Part shown: piece by piece, positions 14,894 through 21,692 of the stretch
Layout of the letters: every line of letters starts with the position of its first letter
Numbering within the stretch: the stretch's first letter is position 1
From: Candidatus Zixiibacteriota bacterium
GTDB taxonomy: Bacteria > Zixibacteria > MSB-5A5 > GN15 > JAAZOE01
DNA length: 34,103 nucleotides
Direction: 5' to 3'
Assembly (NCBI GenBank): GCA_030668485.1
Contig: DAOUTW010000047.1
Location: 1-34,103 of the forward strand
Position numbers and translations under genes: made by a program
The notes under the pieces: generated by a model
Databases searched by the model: none
Seen by the model: only the letters and a program-made list of their open reading frames with translations
What the model was told of the DNA's origin: nothing

Positions 14894-14957
14894 CGAAAAT
14901 CAACCATCACCGGAAGGTGACGGCAGGAATTGTGCAAAGTATTTCCCTTTCGGTGAC

Positions 14958-16079
14958 TTATTTGATCCGGAATTTCTCCAGCTTTTCGCGGGTCTGCATA
15001 ACTACCGATCCTGAAGATGTGGTGAAAACACCTTTCGGTAATCCGGTGCCCCATATCTTGTAGTTTTCTTTTTCACGGGTCATCGTCTTACCATTCGAGG
15101 TGAAAAGAAGTAAATACCCTTCCACATGACGTTCCGCCTTTGGTAGCTGGTTGCCGCCATTAACATCAAGACCGCAGACGATGAAACGGGCATCGTTGGA
15201 AAGATCCAGCGAATTCAACCATTTCGATCCGTCGGTGATTCTGTGCTCCCAAAGCTGTTTTTTAGTGGTCAATTCATATACTTCCAGTCGTTTGGCAGCC
15301 ATCAGTACTACAATATTGTTTTCAACATTGATAGCCATGTCACGGATTGTCATTTCGGGAGACTTAAAGCTTACCACTTCTTTTTCATCTTGGTATAATC
15401 TGAATATCCCCTGAAAGAAGGTAGCAATATATCGTTCATCTCGGTCGATAACATAATTTTTCGAAACCGGCAGGGAGTCCAGCAAGGTACCCGTGGAATC
15501 ATACACCTCAAGTCCGTCCCTCGCTTTATCAATGATAAACTTCGTCCCTTTGGGTGAAATTGAAAGGCCATGATATTTATTTAAAATCAGGATATTTGTG
15601 CGGTCACCGTATTGATCGTAGAGATGGATTTTGGTTGGCGAGATCCCCGGTGTCCCTTCGATGCCGTAAAAGGCACCGTTGTCAGCAATTTTAAAAGCGT
15701 TCGCGGCCGGTTTGTCGATCTTCCACCGGAACTTCCCGGATTGATCAAACATTTCCAGCTTGACTGTCTTCAAATCGGTCGGGGAACGATCGGCATAGGT
15801 AATCAGCCCGAAGTATTTGCCATTGGGTGACAAAGTCGGTTTAACATTATTCTTGAGCTTTTTGGAAAACAGGGCCTTGCCCCGAATATTGTACATCTTG
15901 ACATAGGGCCGGCCATAGACAAGGTAATTACCTTCCAGCGAACCGAGTATCCGGTCTTTCTCCTTGAGAGGGATCGAGTATTCACTGACAAGTTCCAAAG
16001 CGCCGGCCGGGATCGCCATCAGGATTATAAGAGGCAGGGTTAACAGTAATACGGCGTTTCTGATAAAGTAGCAATTCAT
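14958..16079 (-). CDS. Exported beta-propeller (WD40/PQQ-like) protein
   Basis: A 373-residue protein beginning with a clear signal peptide (MNCYFIRNAVLLLTLPLIIL then MAIPAGALE, cleavage probably after AGA). The rest is all-beta with repeating blades that contain phrases such as PTLSPNGKYFGLI, GLSISPKGTKFII, LEVYDSTGTLL and LEVYELTTKKQLW, the style of seven-blade WD40/PQQ-like propellers. No catalytic residues are recognisable; a scaffold or binding role outside the inner membrane is likely. The ATG at 16077-16079 is chosen because the signal peptide starts there and GGAGG lies 12 bases upstream; the longer open frame to 16148 runs through the promoter. It resembles the other propeller at 30250-31431 in length and layout. 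Confidence 0.72.
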   Translation of the reverse strand: MNCYFIRNAVLLLTLPLIILMAIPAGALELVSEYSIPLKEKDRILGSLEGNYLVYGRPYVKMYNIRGKALFSKKLKNNVKPTLSPNGKYFGLITYADRSPTDLKTVKLEMFDQSGKFRWKIDKPAANAFKIADNGAFYGIEGTPGISPTKIHLYDQYGDRTNILILNKYHGLSISPKGTKFIIDKARDGLEVYDSTGTLLDSLPVSKNYVIDRDERYIATFFQGIFRLYQDEKEVVSFKSPEMTIRDMAINVENNIVVLMAAKRLEVYELTTKKQLWEHRITDGSKWLNSLDLSNDARFIVCGLDVNGGNQLPKAERHVEGYLLLFTSNGKTMTREKENYKIWGTGLPKGVFTTSSGSVVMQTREKLEKFRIK

Positions 16080-16115
16080 GGTTTTCCAGTCCTCCAAATC
16101 AGCATAATGGCCCCC

Positions 16116-16144
16116 ATCATAAAAAAAACGGGCCTCAAACGCAA
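16116..16144 (-). promoter_or_regulatory. Sigma-70 type promoter for the exported propeller gene
   Basis: On the minus strand TTGCGT (16139-16144) is followed after 17 bases by TATGAT (16116-16121). Transcription would begin near 16109, about 30 bases before the ATG, leaving room for the GGAGG ribosome-binding site. Confidence 0.45.
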
Positions 16145-16185
16145 CCATATATTTTACAGGAAAGGAGGCTAAAAGATCGCGGTAA

Positions 16186-16665
16186 TTAGAAATTCAAGCC
16201 GTCGGAACGATTATCTTTTGATTTTTTGACCGCCAGATTAGTAAAGGTCTTGATTTTTAAGGCTGAGCCGATCGGCATGGCCGGAATATCTCCGGCCGAT
16301 CCGGCGGCACGATTTGATGGGGAATCGATAAAGGTGACTTTGAATTGTAACTTCCGGGCCGCCTTTTGAGCCTCGCGTCTGACGGCATCCAACTCCTGCC
16401 CGGAAACCGAATCGTTGTTCATAATATATGCCAGAACCGGAAAATCGGTATATATCTCCAATTCTCTTTTTTGGAAAATCTCGATATTATGTTCGGCAAA
16501 GCGGAGGAAACTGAGAAGAGCGACAACTTCAAGTTCAACACGGGAACCCTCGGCGAGGCATCTGAAAAGCAGACCGTAGTCGGGAACGGCAAAAGAAACA
16601 ACCCCACTCTTTTCCTGCCCGGTGAGATGGCGCCCGGAGACATAGCATTTAAGAATATTATTCAT
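16186..16665 (-). CDS. Hypothetical protein, possibly a degenerate RNase H-like fold
   Basis: A 159-residue protein from the ATG at 16663-16665. The order of elements recalls ribonuclease H: an opening strand pair (KCYVSGRHLTGQEKSGVVSF), a helix VELEVVALLSFLRFAEHNIE whose glutamate could match the second catalytic residue, the strand LEIYTDFPVLAYIMN whose aspartate could match the third, and SPSNRAAGSAG near the place of the NxxAD motif. The first catalytic aspartate seems absent, so activity is doubtful. I am not sure of the family. A TTG start four codons upstream is possible; neither start has a good ribosome-binding site. The leader contains overlapping hairpins (16700-16722). Confidence 0.5.
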   Translation of the reverse strand: MNNILKCYVSGRHLTGQEKSGVVSFAVPDYGLLFRCLAEGSRVELEVVALLSFLRFAEHNIEIFQKRELEIYTDFPVLAYIMNNDSVSGQELDAVRREAQKAARKLQFKVTFIDSPSNRAAGSAGDIPAMPIGSALKIKTFTNLAVKKSKDNRSDGLNF

Positions 16666-16699
16666 GATAAAGGACAAAAAGCAATCCCCATGCCACCAC

Positions 16700-16722
16700 A
16701 GGGGAGCGTAGTCCCCTTACGC
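16700..16722 (-). promoter_or_regulatory. Two mutually exclusive hairpins in the leader of the RNase H-like gene
   Basis: AGGGGA (16700-16705) can pair with TCCCCT (16712-16717), or GCGTA (16706-16710) can pair with TACGC (16718-16722). The two stems share bases and cannot form together. A short inverted repeat TATGC-T-GCATA (16732-16742) lies just beyond. Such alternatives can act as switches, but the stems are short and no function is shown. Confidence 0.25.
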
Positions 16723-16831
16723 CTAATAAACTATGCTGCATATACTTAAAAGGTTTTCAGTTAATCATGGGAGTTGAAGCTGTGCATTCATCTGCCTATT
16801 TACGAATATGGATGAAGCTTCGATTTTGCAG

Positions 16832-16847
16832 AGCGGCAGAGGCCGCT
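16832..16847 (-). other. Hairpin after the thioesterase gene
   Basis: AGCGGC and GCCGCT pair over six bases with a four-base loop, about 13 bases beyond the thioesterase stop. There is no T-run, so termination would be weak or rho-dependent. Confidence 0.35.
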
Positions 16848-16859
16848 TGACTGGGCATT

Positions 16860-17306
16860 CTACTTTTCGACTGATTGTTCAAGCCTTGCTGATAAATCGG
16901 GATTCGGTTTTATATATTTGCCTTTGGCCTCGGCTACCACCTCTCCCCTCTGATTGACGGCCTGACCTTCGGTGAGATAGAGAGGTCCCTTCTTGCCGGT
17001 TTTCCAGCCTTCGAAATGGAGCTTGTCTCCGGAATAAACCGGCAGTTTGAACTTGACTGTCATCTCGGCGGTAACAACGAAGAGGTCTTCGGCCAACAGG
17101 GCTTTGATCATGGTTTCATCAAGGAGGGTTGAGGTGATACCACCGTGGAAAATGTTTTTGTACCCGGCGTACAGTTCGTTTGCCGTGATTTCACAGACCG
17201 CCCTCTGGCGGTGGCCGTCGAAGAAAAAACGGGCTTTGAGGCCGATATGATTTTCGTCACCGCAGACAAAGCACTTGGAATATTTGGCAATTTCTTTCAT
17301 GGGCAT
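16860..17306 (-). CDS. PaaI-type hotdog-fold thioesterase
   Basis: A 148-residue hotdog-fold protein, probably an acyl-CoA or acyl-ACP thioesterase. The motif NIFHGGITSTLLDETM (about residues 51-66) carries the HGG turn and the acidic residue on the central helix that is typical of PaaI-like enzymes. The opening KCFVCGDENHIGL is common in this subfamily. The closing strands read KFKLPVYSGDKLHFEGW and GEVVAEAKGKYI. Substrate cannot be read from the sequence. Two in-frame ATGs are available, 17304-17306 and 17298-17300, and neither has a Shine-Dalgarno sequence. The promoter just upstream predicts a transcript starting at the second ATG, so the true protein may be two residues shorter and translated without a leader. 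Confidence 0.85.
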   Translation of the reverse strand: MPMKEIAKYSKCFVCGDENHIGLKARFFFDGHRQRAVCEITANELYAGYKNIFHGGITSTLLDETMIKALLAEDLFVVTAEMTVKFKLPVYSGDKLHFEGWKTGKKGPLYLTEGQAVNQRGEVVAEAKGKYIKPNPDLSARLEQSVEK

Positions 17307-17335
17307 AATTTATTCCGTGCAAAGATGATTGTCAA
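17307..17335 (-). promoter_or_regulatory. Promoter abutting the thioesterase start (leaderless mRNA likely)
   Basis: On the minus strand a perfect TTGACA (17330-17335) is followed after 17 bases by TAAATT (17307-17312), which directly touches the first ATG. With the usual seven-base distance, transcription would begin at about 17300, which is the A of the second ATG. Confidence 0.6.
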
Positions 17336-17406
17336 GAACGTAAGAGTCCTGACCAACGGGGATGTTTTAATGTTCTACCAATGAATTTGTTTACGTGTCA
17401 GCAAAC

Positions 17407-17424
17407 GGGTGGCTTCTGCCACCC
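17407..17424 (-). other. GC-rich hairpin behind the lipoprotein terminator
   Basis: GGGTGGC (17407-17413) and GCCACCC (17418-17424) form a perfect seven-base stem with a four-base loop, three bases from the T-run side of the neighbouring terminator. It may reinforce termination or protect RNA ends. Confidence 0.45.
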
Positions 17425-17426
17425 CC

Positions 17427-17462
17427 AAAAAACCCCGACTGGCGGGCGCCGGCCGGGGTTTT
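17427..17462 (-). terminator. Intrinsic terminator after the lipoprotein gene
   Basis: On the minus strand AAAACCCCG pairs with CGGGGTTTT around a GC-rich inner part that can itself pair (GGCG with the later CGCC), followed by six T. The A-run on the other side means it could also terminate plus-strand transcripts. It lies about 25 bases after the lipoprotein stop. Confidence 0.8.
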
Positions 17463-17487
17463 GATTCTGTATTTTCAGGCAGGTAAT

Positions 17488-18369
17488 TTAATCGTCGAGA
17501 TTAATCGTGCAAACTTCGCATTCATAACGCCAGGTCACGTCGCCATTGTTGGCCGTGACCGTAGCATTACCGTCATTGAAGCTAACATTGATGGCCCAGT
17601 CAGCACCACCGGTGCCCTCGGTCGTGGCATCGGTCCAGTTGTAAACATTGGACATGCCGATATTGAGAGTTCCGGACTGCGGACAGCCGGAATTCCACTG
17701 ACTCAAGATCTTCGGAACATTAAGGTCGGTAGCGATAACATCGAAGGTGTACAAGTTGGTCATGCTGGTGTCGGAGTCGATATAATTGGTCTCGATGGAA
17801 TTGGTGGTCGAGCCGTTGATTACGGCGACCGTCTGGTCGAGACCAGCGATCTGGAAATCGTTACGGCCGGCGAAATCGTTGTGGGAGACATCCTGATTGA
17901 TCGCGGTGAAGGTCCAGTTATCGATGTAATGGATAAAGTCGACCTCGGTGGTCGGGTTCTGGACCGGCGTATCGTCGATCTGGAACATAATCGAATCGGT
18001 TATTTGAGAATAATATACATCTCCGGTATAGGTGGCATAAACAAAATGCCAGCCATTTTCATAGATGGCGATAAGGACATCCGGATCGATTTCAGGATCG
18101 GGCTGGGTCGCCGGAGGCGTCAGTTGATTCTGTACCGAAGAGGTGTCGCCGGGAGCGACATAGAGGTTGCTGCAACCGGCCACGATATCGTCAACGATGG
18201 TCGATACGGTGTTATCAATCTGGGCTTTGACAGGGACAAATTCGGGATCGTCGAGCGATCCATAGGTCATTGTCGGAGTGGTGGTTGTCTTATCGAAGGA
18301 GCAGCCGTAAAGGACTGCCATCGAGATGATAATCACCCCTGTGAGGACGGTAAGCTTGCCGAGTCGCAT
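17488..18369 (-). CDS. Lipoprotein of unknown function
   Basis: A 293-residue protein with a lipoprotein signal peptide: MRLGKLTVLTGVIIISMAVL, then YGC, the cysteine of the lipobox LYGC lying at about residue 23. The mature part is acidic, rich in Thr, Asn and Asp, and predicted mostly beta, with phrases such as GDVYYSQITDSIMFQIDD and GNATVTANNGDVTWRYECE. Two cysteines near the C-terminus (YECEVC) could form a disulfide. I do not recognise a domain. The start at 18367-18369 is supported by AAAGGAG eight bases upstream and by the signal peptide; the open frame 11 codons upstream is not used. It follows argF by 46 bases in the same direction and ends at a strong terminator, so it may share the argF transcript. 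Confidence 0.75.
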   Translation of the reverse strand: MRLGKLTVLTGVIIISMAVLYGCSFDKTTTTPTMTYGSLDDPEFVPVKAQIDNTVSTIVDDIVAGCSNLYVAPGDTSSVQNQLTPPATQPDPEIDPDVLIAIYENGWHFVYATYTGDVYYSQITDSIMFQIDDTPVQNPTTEVDFIHYIDNWTFTAINQDVSHNDFAGRNDFQIAGLDQTVAVINGSTTNSIETNYIDSDTSMTNLYTFDVIATDLNVPKILSQWNSGCPQSGTLNIGMSNVYNWTDATTEGTGGADWAINVSFNDGNATVTANNGDVTWRYECEVCTINLDD

Positions 18370-18415
18370 ATGAACAACTCCTTTCGTTCGGCCAACAACC
18401 ACCCTCGAATCAAAT

Positions 18416-19321
18416 TTAGCGGTTCATCGCGAAATCCATGATCGCCTTCTGAATATGCAGCCTGTTTTCCGCCTCGTCGAAAACGACCGAATGCGGTCCG
18501 TCCATAACCTCATCGGTTATTTCCCGACCCCGTTCGGCGGGCAAGCAATGCATCACCAGACAATCCGGCTTCGCCAGCTTCAAGAGCGCATCGTTAACCT
18601 GATATTGTTTAAGTAATCTTGTCTTTTCTTCTGCCTTATCTTTCTGGCCCATGGAGGCCCATACATCCGTATAGATTACATCGGCTTCTGCGACGGCTTC
18701 TTTAGGATCGTTGGTTAACATAATTTCCGAAACCCTGGCGGATTTAGCTTTTTTCAAAATAGTCTCATCGGGACCGGTTTCGGCAGCGGTTCCGATCCAG
18801 AATTTCATAGGGATCAAGGAGGCGAGATTAAGCCATGAATTGGTAATGTTGTTGCCATCACCGAGGTAGGCGATTTTGAAGTCATCCCGGCGGCCCCGAT
18901 GCTCGAGCAGAGTAAAATAATCGCCCAGAATCTGGCAGGGATGAACCAGGTCGGTCAGGCCGTTGATTACCGGAACATCGGCGTGCTCGGCCAGTTCCTC
19001 GACATCCGAATGAGAGAAAGTGCGGATCATGATGGTTGCCAGATACCGCGAGAGAACCTTGGCGGCATCGTTAATCGACTCTCGAACGCCTAGTGAAATC
19101 TCCTTCTCGGTGATATAAAGCGACTGTCCGCCGAGCTGGTGGATACCGACCTCGAATGATATTCTGGTGCGCAGCGAGGCTTTATGAAAAATGCATCCGA
19201 CCGATTTACCCGCAAACGGTTTGGGAGCAATTTCACCTTTTTTCATCTTCTCGCAAAGGTCGAAAACTTCCCAGACCTCATCGACGGAGAGATCGGTTAT
19301 TTGAACAAATGAACGAGCCAT
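18416..19321 (-). CDS. argF: Ornithine carbamoyltransferase
   Basis: Cytoplasmic enzyme that joins carbamoyl phosphate and ornithine to citrulline in arginine synthesis. The 301 residues match the family length. Seen are the carbamoyl phosphate site FHKASLRTR (45-53), HPCQ (127-130) diagnostic for ornithine rather than aspartate transcarbamylases, the ornithine-side loop DVWASMGQ (219-226) and the catalytic HCLPAERG (258-265). In the phosphate loop the more common STRTR is SLRTR, a variant also found in other carbamoyltransferases and in the N-acetyl/succinyl-ornithine branch, but the HPCQ and SMG motifs support plain ornithine. The ATG is preceded by AGAGGTG. No other arginine gene is nearby, so this is an isolated biosynthetic gene. 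Confidence 0.93.
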   Translation of the reverse strand: MARSFVQITDLSVDEVWEVFDLCEKMKKGEIAPKPFAGKSVGCIFHKASLRTRISFEVGIHQLGGQSLYITEKEISLGVRESINDAAKVLSRYLATIMIRTFSHSDVEELAEHADVPVINGLTDLVHPCQILGDYFTLLEHRGRRDDFKIAYLGDGNNITNSWLNLASLIPMKFWIGTAAETGPDETILKKAKSARVSEIMLTNDPKEAVAEADVIYTDVWASMGQKDKAEEKTRLLKQYQVNDALLKLAKPDCLVMHCLPAERGREITDEVMDGPHSVVFDEAENRLHIQKAIMDFAMNR

Positions 19322-19555
19322 GTTTCACCTCTTTTTCGAAATGGTTACCCAAAATTTCTTTCAATTAATATCGGACTTGATTAAAGTCAAGAGAAAGTTG
19401 ACCGGCAGAGACTTATATTTGGCGCAAATGACAGGCACGGGCAAAAGATCGGATTTCAATTGATTTTTTTTGTTGCGTCTACAGGATAGTAGTTTGATTT
19501 TTCAAAGGCAGTGACAGAATTTAACTTAACATCGAGATAAGGCGAGGATATAAGT
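19322..19555. other. Divergent gap between argF and the porin gene
   Basis: A 234-base control region with no gene. A short inverted repeat, CTTGA and TCAAG around six bases (19376-19391), lies about 55 bases upstream of argF and overlaps a minus-strand TTGACT (19385-19390), but the matching -10 box is poor. On the plus side TTAACA (19526-19531) and TATAAG (19549-19554) are 17 bases apart, very close to the porin start. Confidence 0.35.
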
Positions 19556-20806
19556 ATGAAAATGTATCGGATAGTTGTATGCGGCCTGATCTGCCTGGCG
19601 GTTATGGCAATCGGCGCCGAGGAAATTCTGGCCGGTGACAAACTGTCATTTGACGGCCAAGTTCGACTGCGGAATGAATACGATTTGAAATCGACCGATG
19701 CCTTCCGGCATTCCGAGGTATTCCATGATTTGCGTACCAGGATCGGGCTGAAATTTGAACCTACCGACGAAACCATGGTTTACATCCAGTTGCAGGATTC
19801 CCGTCGTCTTGGCGATCCCTCATCAGGAGAGCTCACTTCGACCAACAATGTCGACCTTCATCAGGTTTACTTTGAAATCAGTGATGCCGTCTTTGAAGGG
19901 GTGACGATCAAGGCGGGACGGTTTGAGTTGAATTACGGCAATCAGCGGATGTTCGGCTCGGTCGGCTGGCATAATGCCGGGCGAAGCTGGGAGGGCGGGC
20001 TGCTTTCCTATCGCAAAGAGCAGTTCCGTTTTGATTTTTTCAACCTGCACAAAATGGAGATCAACGACGAAGACTACAACCGCGACTTCGATATTTTCGG
20101 TCTTTATGGAAAATTCCCCAAACTGCAGTTTGACATGTTTGCCTTCTACGAATCGAATGCCGACACCAATTTCTTTGTCCAGGAGCAATTGAAGCGATTC
20201 AATATCGGCGGTTATTATCACCGAAAGCATGAGAATATCGATTTCAACCTCCAGGCGGTTTTCCAATTCGGTGAAAAGCCTCGTGACTCGTTACCCGATG
20301 TCGTGATTCAGGATATTTCCGCCTTCATGTTTGCCACCGAAGCGGGATATAATTTCGAAGGAAAATGCAAAGCCCGTATCGCCGCCGGATTCGATTATTC
20401 TTCAGGCGACGACGGCAAGGATTCGACCAAATACGAAGCGTATACCAACGCCTATTACACCGGTCATAAATTTCGGGGATACATGGATAAATTCATTCCC
20501 TCAGAATCGTATGGATTGGTCGATATCATGCTGCGCGGTAAATTCAGCCCGGCCAAAAAGTGGACAGCCGGCGCCGATTTCCATTATTTCAAGGCGGCTG
20601 AGGACTATACCAGCCTGGCCGACGACTCGACTCAAACCAGCGATATCGGAATCGAGCTTGATTTTACGGTCGCTAGCAAATCAATCAAGGGTGCAACGGT
20701 TACCGGCGGATTCTCGGTATTCTTTGCCGATGAGCACTATTCTCCTTACGGCGATGACCGCAAGGTTGGGACCTGGGCATACCTGATGACCACGGTGAAT
20801 TTTTAA
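19556..20806 (+). CDS. Outer-membrane beta-barrel, alginate-export/porin-like
   Basis: A 416-residue exported protein with a signal peptide (MKMYRIVVCGLICLAVMAIG, then AEEILAG, cleavage probably after LAG). The mature part is a run of amphipathic strands with alternating aromatic residues, for example VRLRNEYDL, LRTRIGLKFEPTDE, VYIQLQDSRR, IKAGRFELNYGNQRMFGSVGWHNAGRSWEGG and a final strand ending in Phe (TVNF), the usual C-terminal signal for outer-membrane barrels. The RFELNYGNQR...GW...GRSWEG region is the mark of the alginate-export/porin-like domain. The substrate is unknown. The ATG at 19556 follows GGCGAGG; a second ATG two codons on (19562) cannot be excluded. It ends at a perfect palindromic hairpin. 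Confidence 0.85.
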   Translation: MKMYRIVVCGLICLAVMAIGAEEILAGDKLSFDGQVRLRNEYDLKSTDAFRHSEVFHDLRTRIGLKFEPTDETMVYIQLQDSRRLGDPSSGELTSTNNVDLHQVYFEISDAVFEGVTIKAGRFELNYGNQRMFGSVGWHNAGRSWEGGLLSYRKEQFRFDFFNLHKMEINDEDYNRDFDIFGLYGKFPKLQFDMFAFYESNADTNFFVQEQLKRFNIGGYYHRKHENIDFNLQAVFQFGEKPRDSLPDVVIQDISAFMFATEAGYNFEGKCKARIAAGFDYSSGDDGKDSTKYEAYTNAYYTGHKFRGYMDKFIPSESYGLVDIMLRGKFSPAKKWTAGADFHYFKAAEDYTSLADDSTQTSDIGIELDFTVASKSIKGATVTGGFSVFFADEHYSPYGDDRKVGTWAYLMTTVNF

Positions 20807-20823
20807 TACAAACGCAGGTGTCA

Positions 20824-20848
20824 ATCGGGAGCCATAATGGCTCCCGAT
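20824..20848 (+). terminator. Palindromic hairpin after the porin gene
   Basis: Two perfect 12-base arms, starting ATCGGGAGCC and ending GGCTCCCGAT, are separated by one base, which gives a stem of about ten pairs and a short loop. The following bases are AT-rich but not a pure T-run. It lies 17 bases after the stop codon, so it is probably the terminator. Confidence 0.65.
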
Positions 20849-20860
20849 CTATATTTATAC

Positions 20861-20889
20861 TTGCAAAGGCGCAACCGGCCGGCTATTTT
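20861..20889 (+). promoter_or_regulatory. Promoter for the LiaF-like gene
   Basis: TTGCAA (20861-20866) is followed after 17 bases by TATTTT (20884-20889). Transcription would begin near 20896, about 25 bases before the proposed ATT start and just ahead of the GGAGG site. Confidence 0.45.
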
Positions 20890-20920
20890 TTCGTACCTAT
20901 CATAAACGGAGGTTTTAATT

Positions 20921-21484
20921 ATTACTAACACTCAATCAAGAAATATATTCGGGTTGGTCCTGGTTATCGCAGGGCTGCTCCTGTTGCTGAACAACCTAGA
21001 TGTCGAAATTTTCAGTCTTGGCTGGCCCCTACTGATAATCGCCGCCGGTGTTTATCTGATCTATCGCTCTGTCCGTAAAAGCTCCGGGCAGGATTCCGCT
21101 TTCAGCGAATTCAGGATTTTGGGTGACTCCTCTTACAACGATTTATCCGGTGAAATCGACGGGACCTGTATCGACCACATTATCGGCGACACGAATCTGA
21201 ACCTCAGCGCAGTGAGTCTCAAGCCGGGAATCAACCATCTCAAGATATCTCATTTTATCGGCGATATCGACATTATCGTTCCCGATCATATGGCTGTTTC
21301 CGTTCGTGGCTCATCGGTCCTCGGGGATTTGGTGGTATTGAACCGGATGCGTGACGGTTTGTTCACCTCGGCCGAGGAAAAAACCGGCAGTTATGAGACG
21401 GCGGAGCGGAAACTGGTAATCAACTGCAGCGCTTTTATCGGCGATATCAAGGTCAGATCAATCGGGGCAGCCGACGGAAATTAG
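20921..21484 (+). CDS. LiaF-like membrane protein (DUF5668-type), probable ATT start
   Basis: A 187-residue protein. The N-terminal part has two membrane helices (about residues 12-25 and 33-48) in the pattern of the LiaF/DUF5668 family: RNIFGLVLVIAGLLLLLNNL, then WPLLIIAAGVYLIY. The C-terminal part is a beta-helix-like LiaF C-terminal domain with three repeats of the phrase GD-strand, such as IIGDTNLNLS, FIGDIDIIVP and FIGDIKVRS. LiaF proteins regulate cell-envelope stress responses; no LiaRS kinase pair is present here. The usual start codons fail: TTG 20954 has no ribosome-binding site and would cut the conserved opening. ATT at 20921-20923 has GGAGG eight bases upstream and restores it, so I place the start there. 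Confidence 0.75.
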   Translation: MTNTQSRNIFGLVLVIAGLLLLLNNLDVEIFSLGWPLLIIAAGVYLIYRSVRKSSGQDSAFSEFRILGDSSYNDLSGEIDGTCIDHIIGDTNLNLSAVSLKPGINHLKISHFIGDIDIIVPDHMAVSVRGSSVLGDLVVLNRMRDGLFTSAEEKTGSYETAERKLVINCSAFIGDIKVRSIGAADGN

Positions 21485-21692
21485 ATTTTCCGGAGAGATT
21501 TCCCTTGAAAACCTGATACCCTGAGTTTTCGTGAGTGAATCGATTTAATCATCGGCATATCGCCCGGTGTCCATTTTATGCCCAAAACCATCCAATCATA
21601 TATTCTAATCTTTAACTTTATGGGAGATGTTTCCGACATTAAAGAATAGAGGTTTAAATATAAGATCCTTTAGGATGGTCGAGGAATACTTT

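Noticed and set aside
17395-18441. A 348-residue open frame on the plus strand
   Set aside because: It is the complement of the lipoprotein gene, which has a lipobox signal peptide, a good ribosome-binding site and a terminator. The plus frame has no start signal, contains a terminator hairpin at its beginning and its product has no recognisable domain.
19362-19390. Promoter for argF with TTGACT
   Set aside because: The -35 is good, but the hexamers at the right distances are poor matches to a -10 box.
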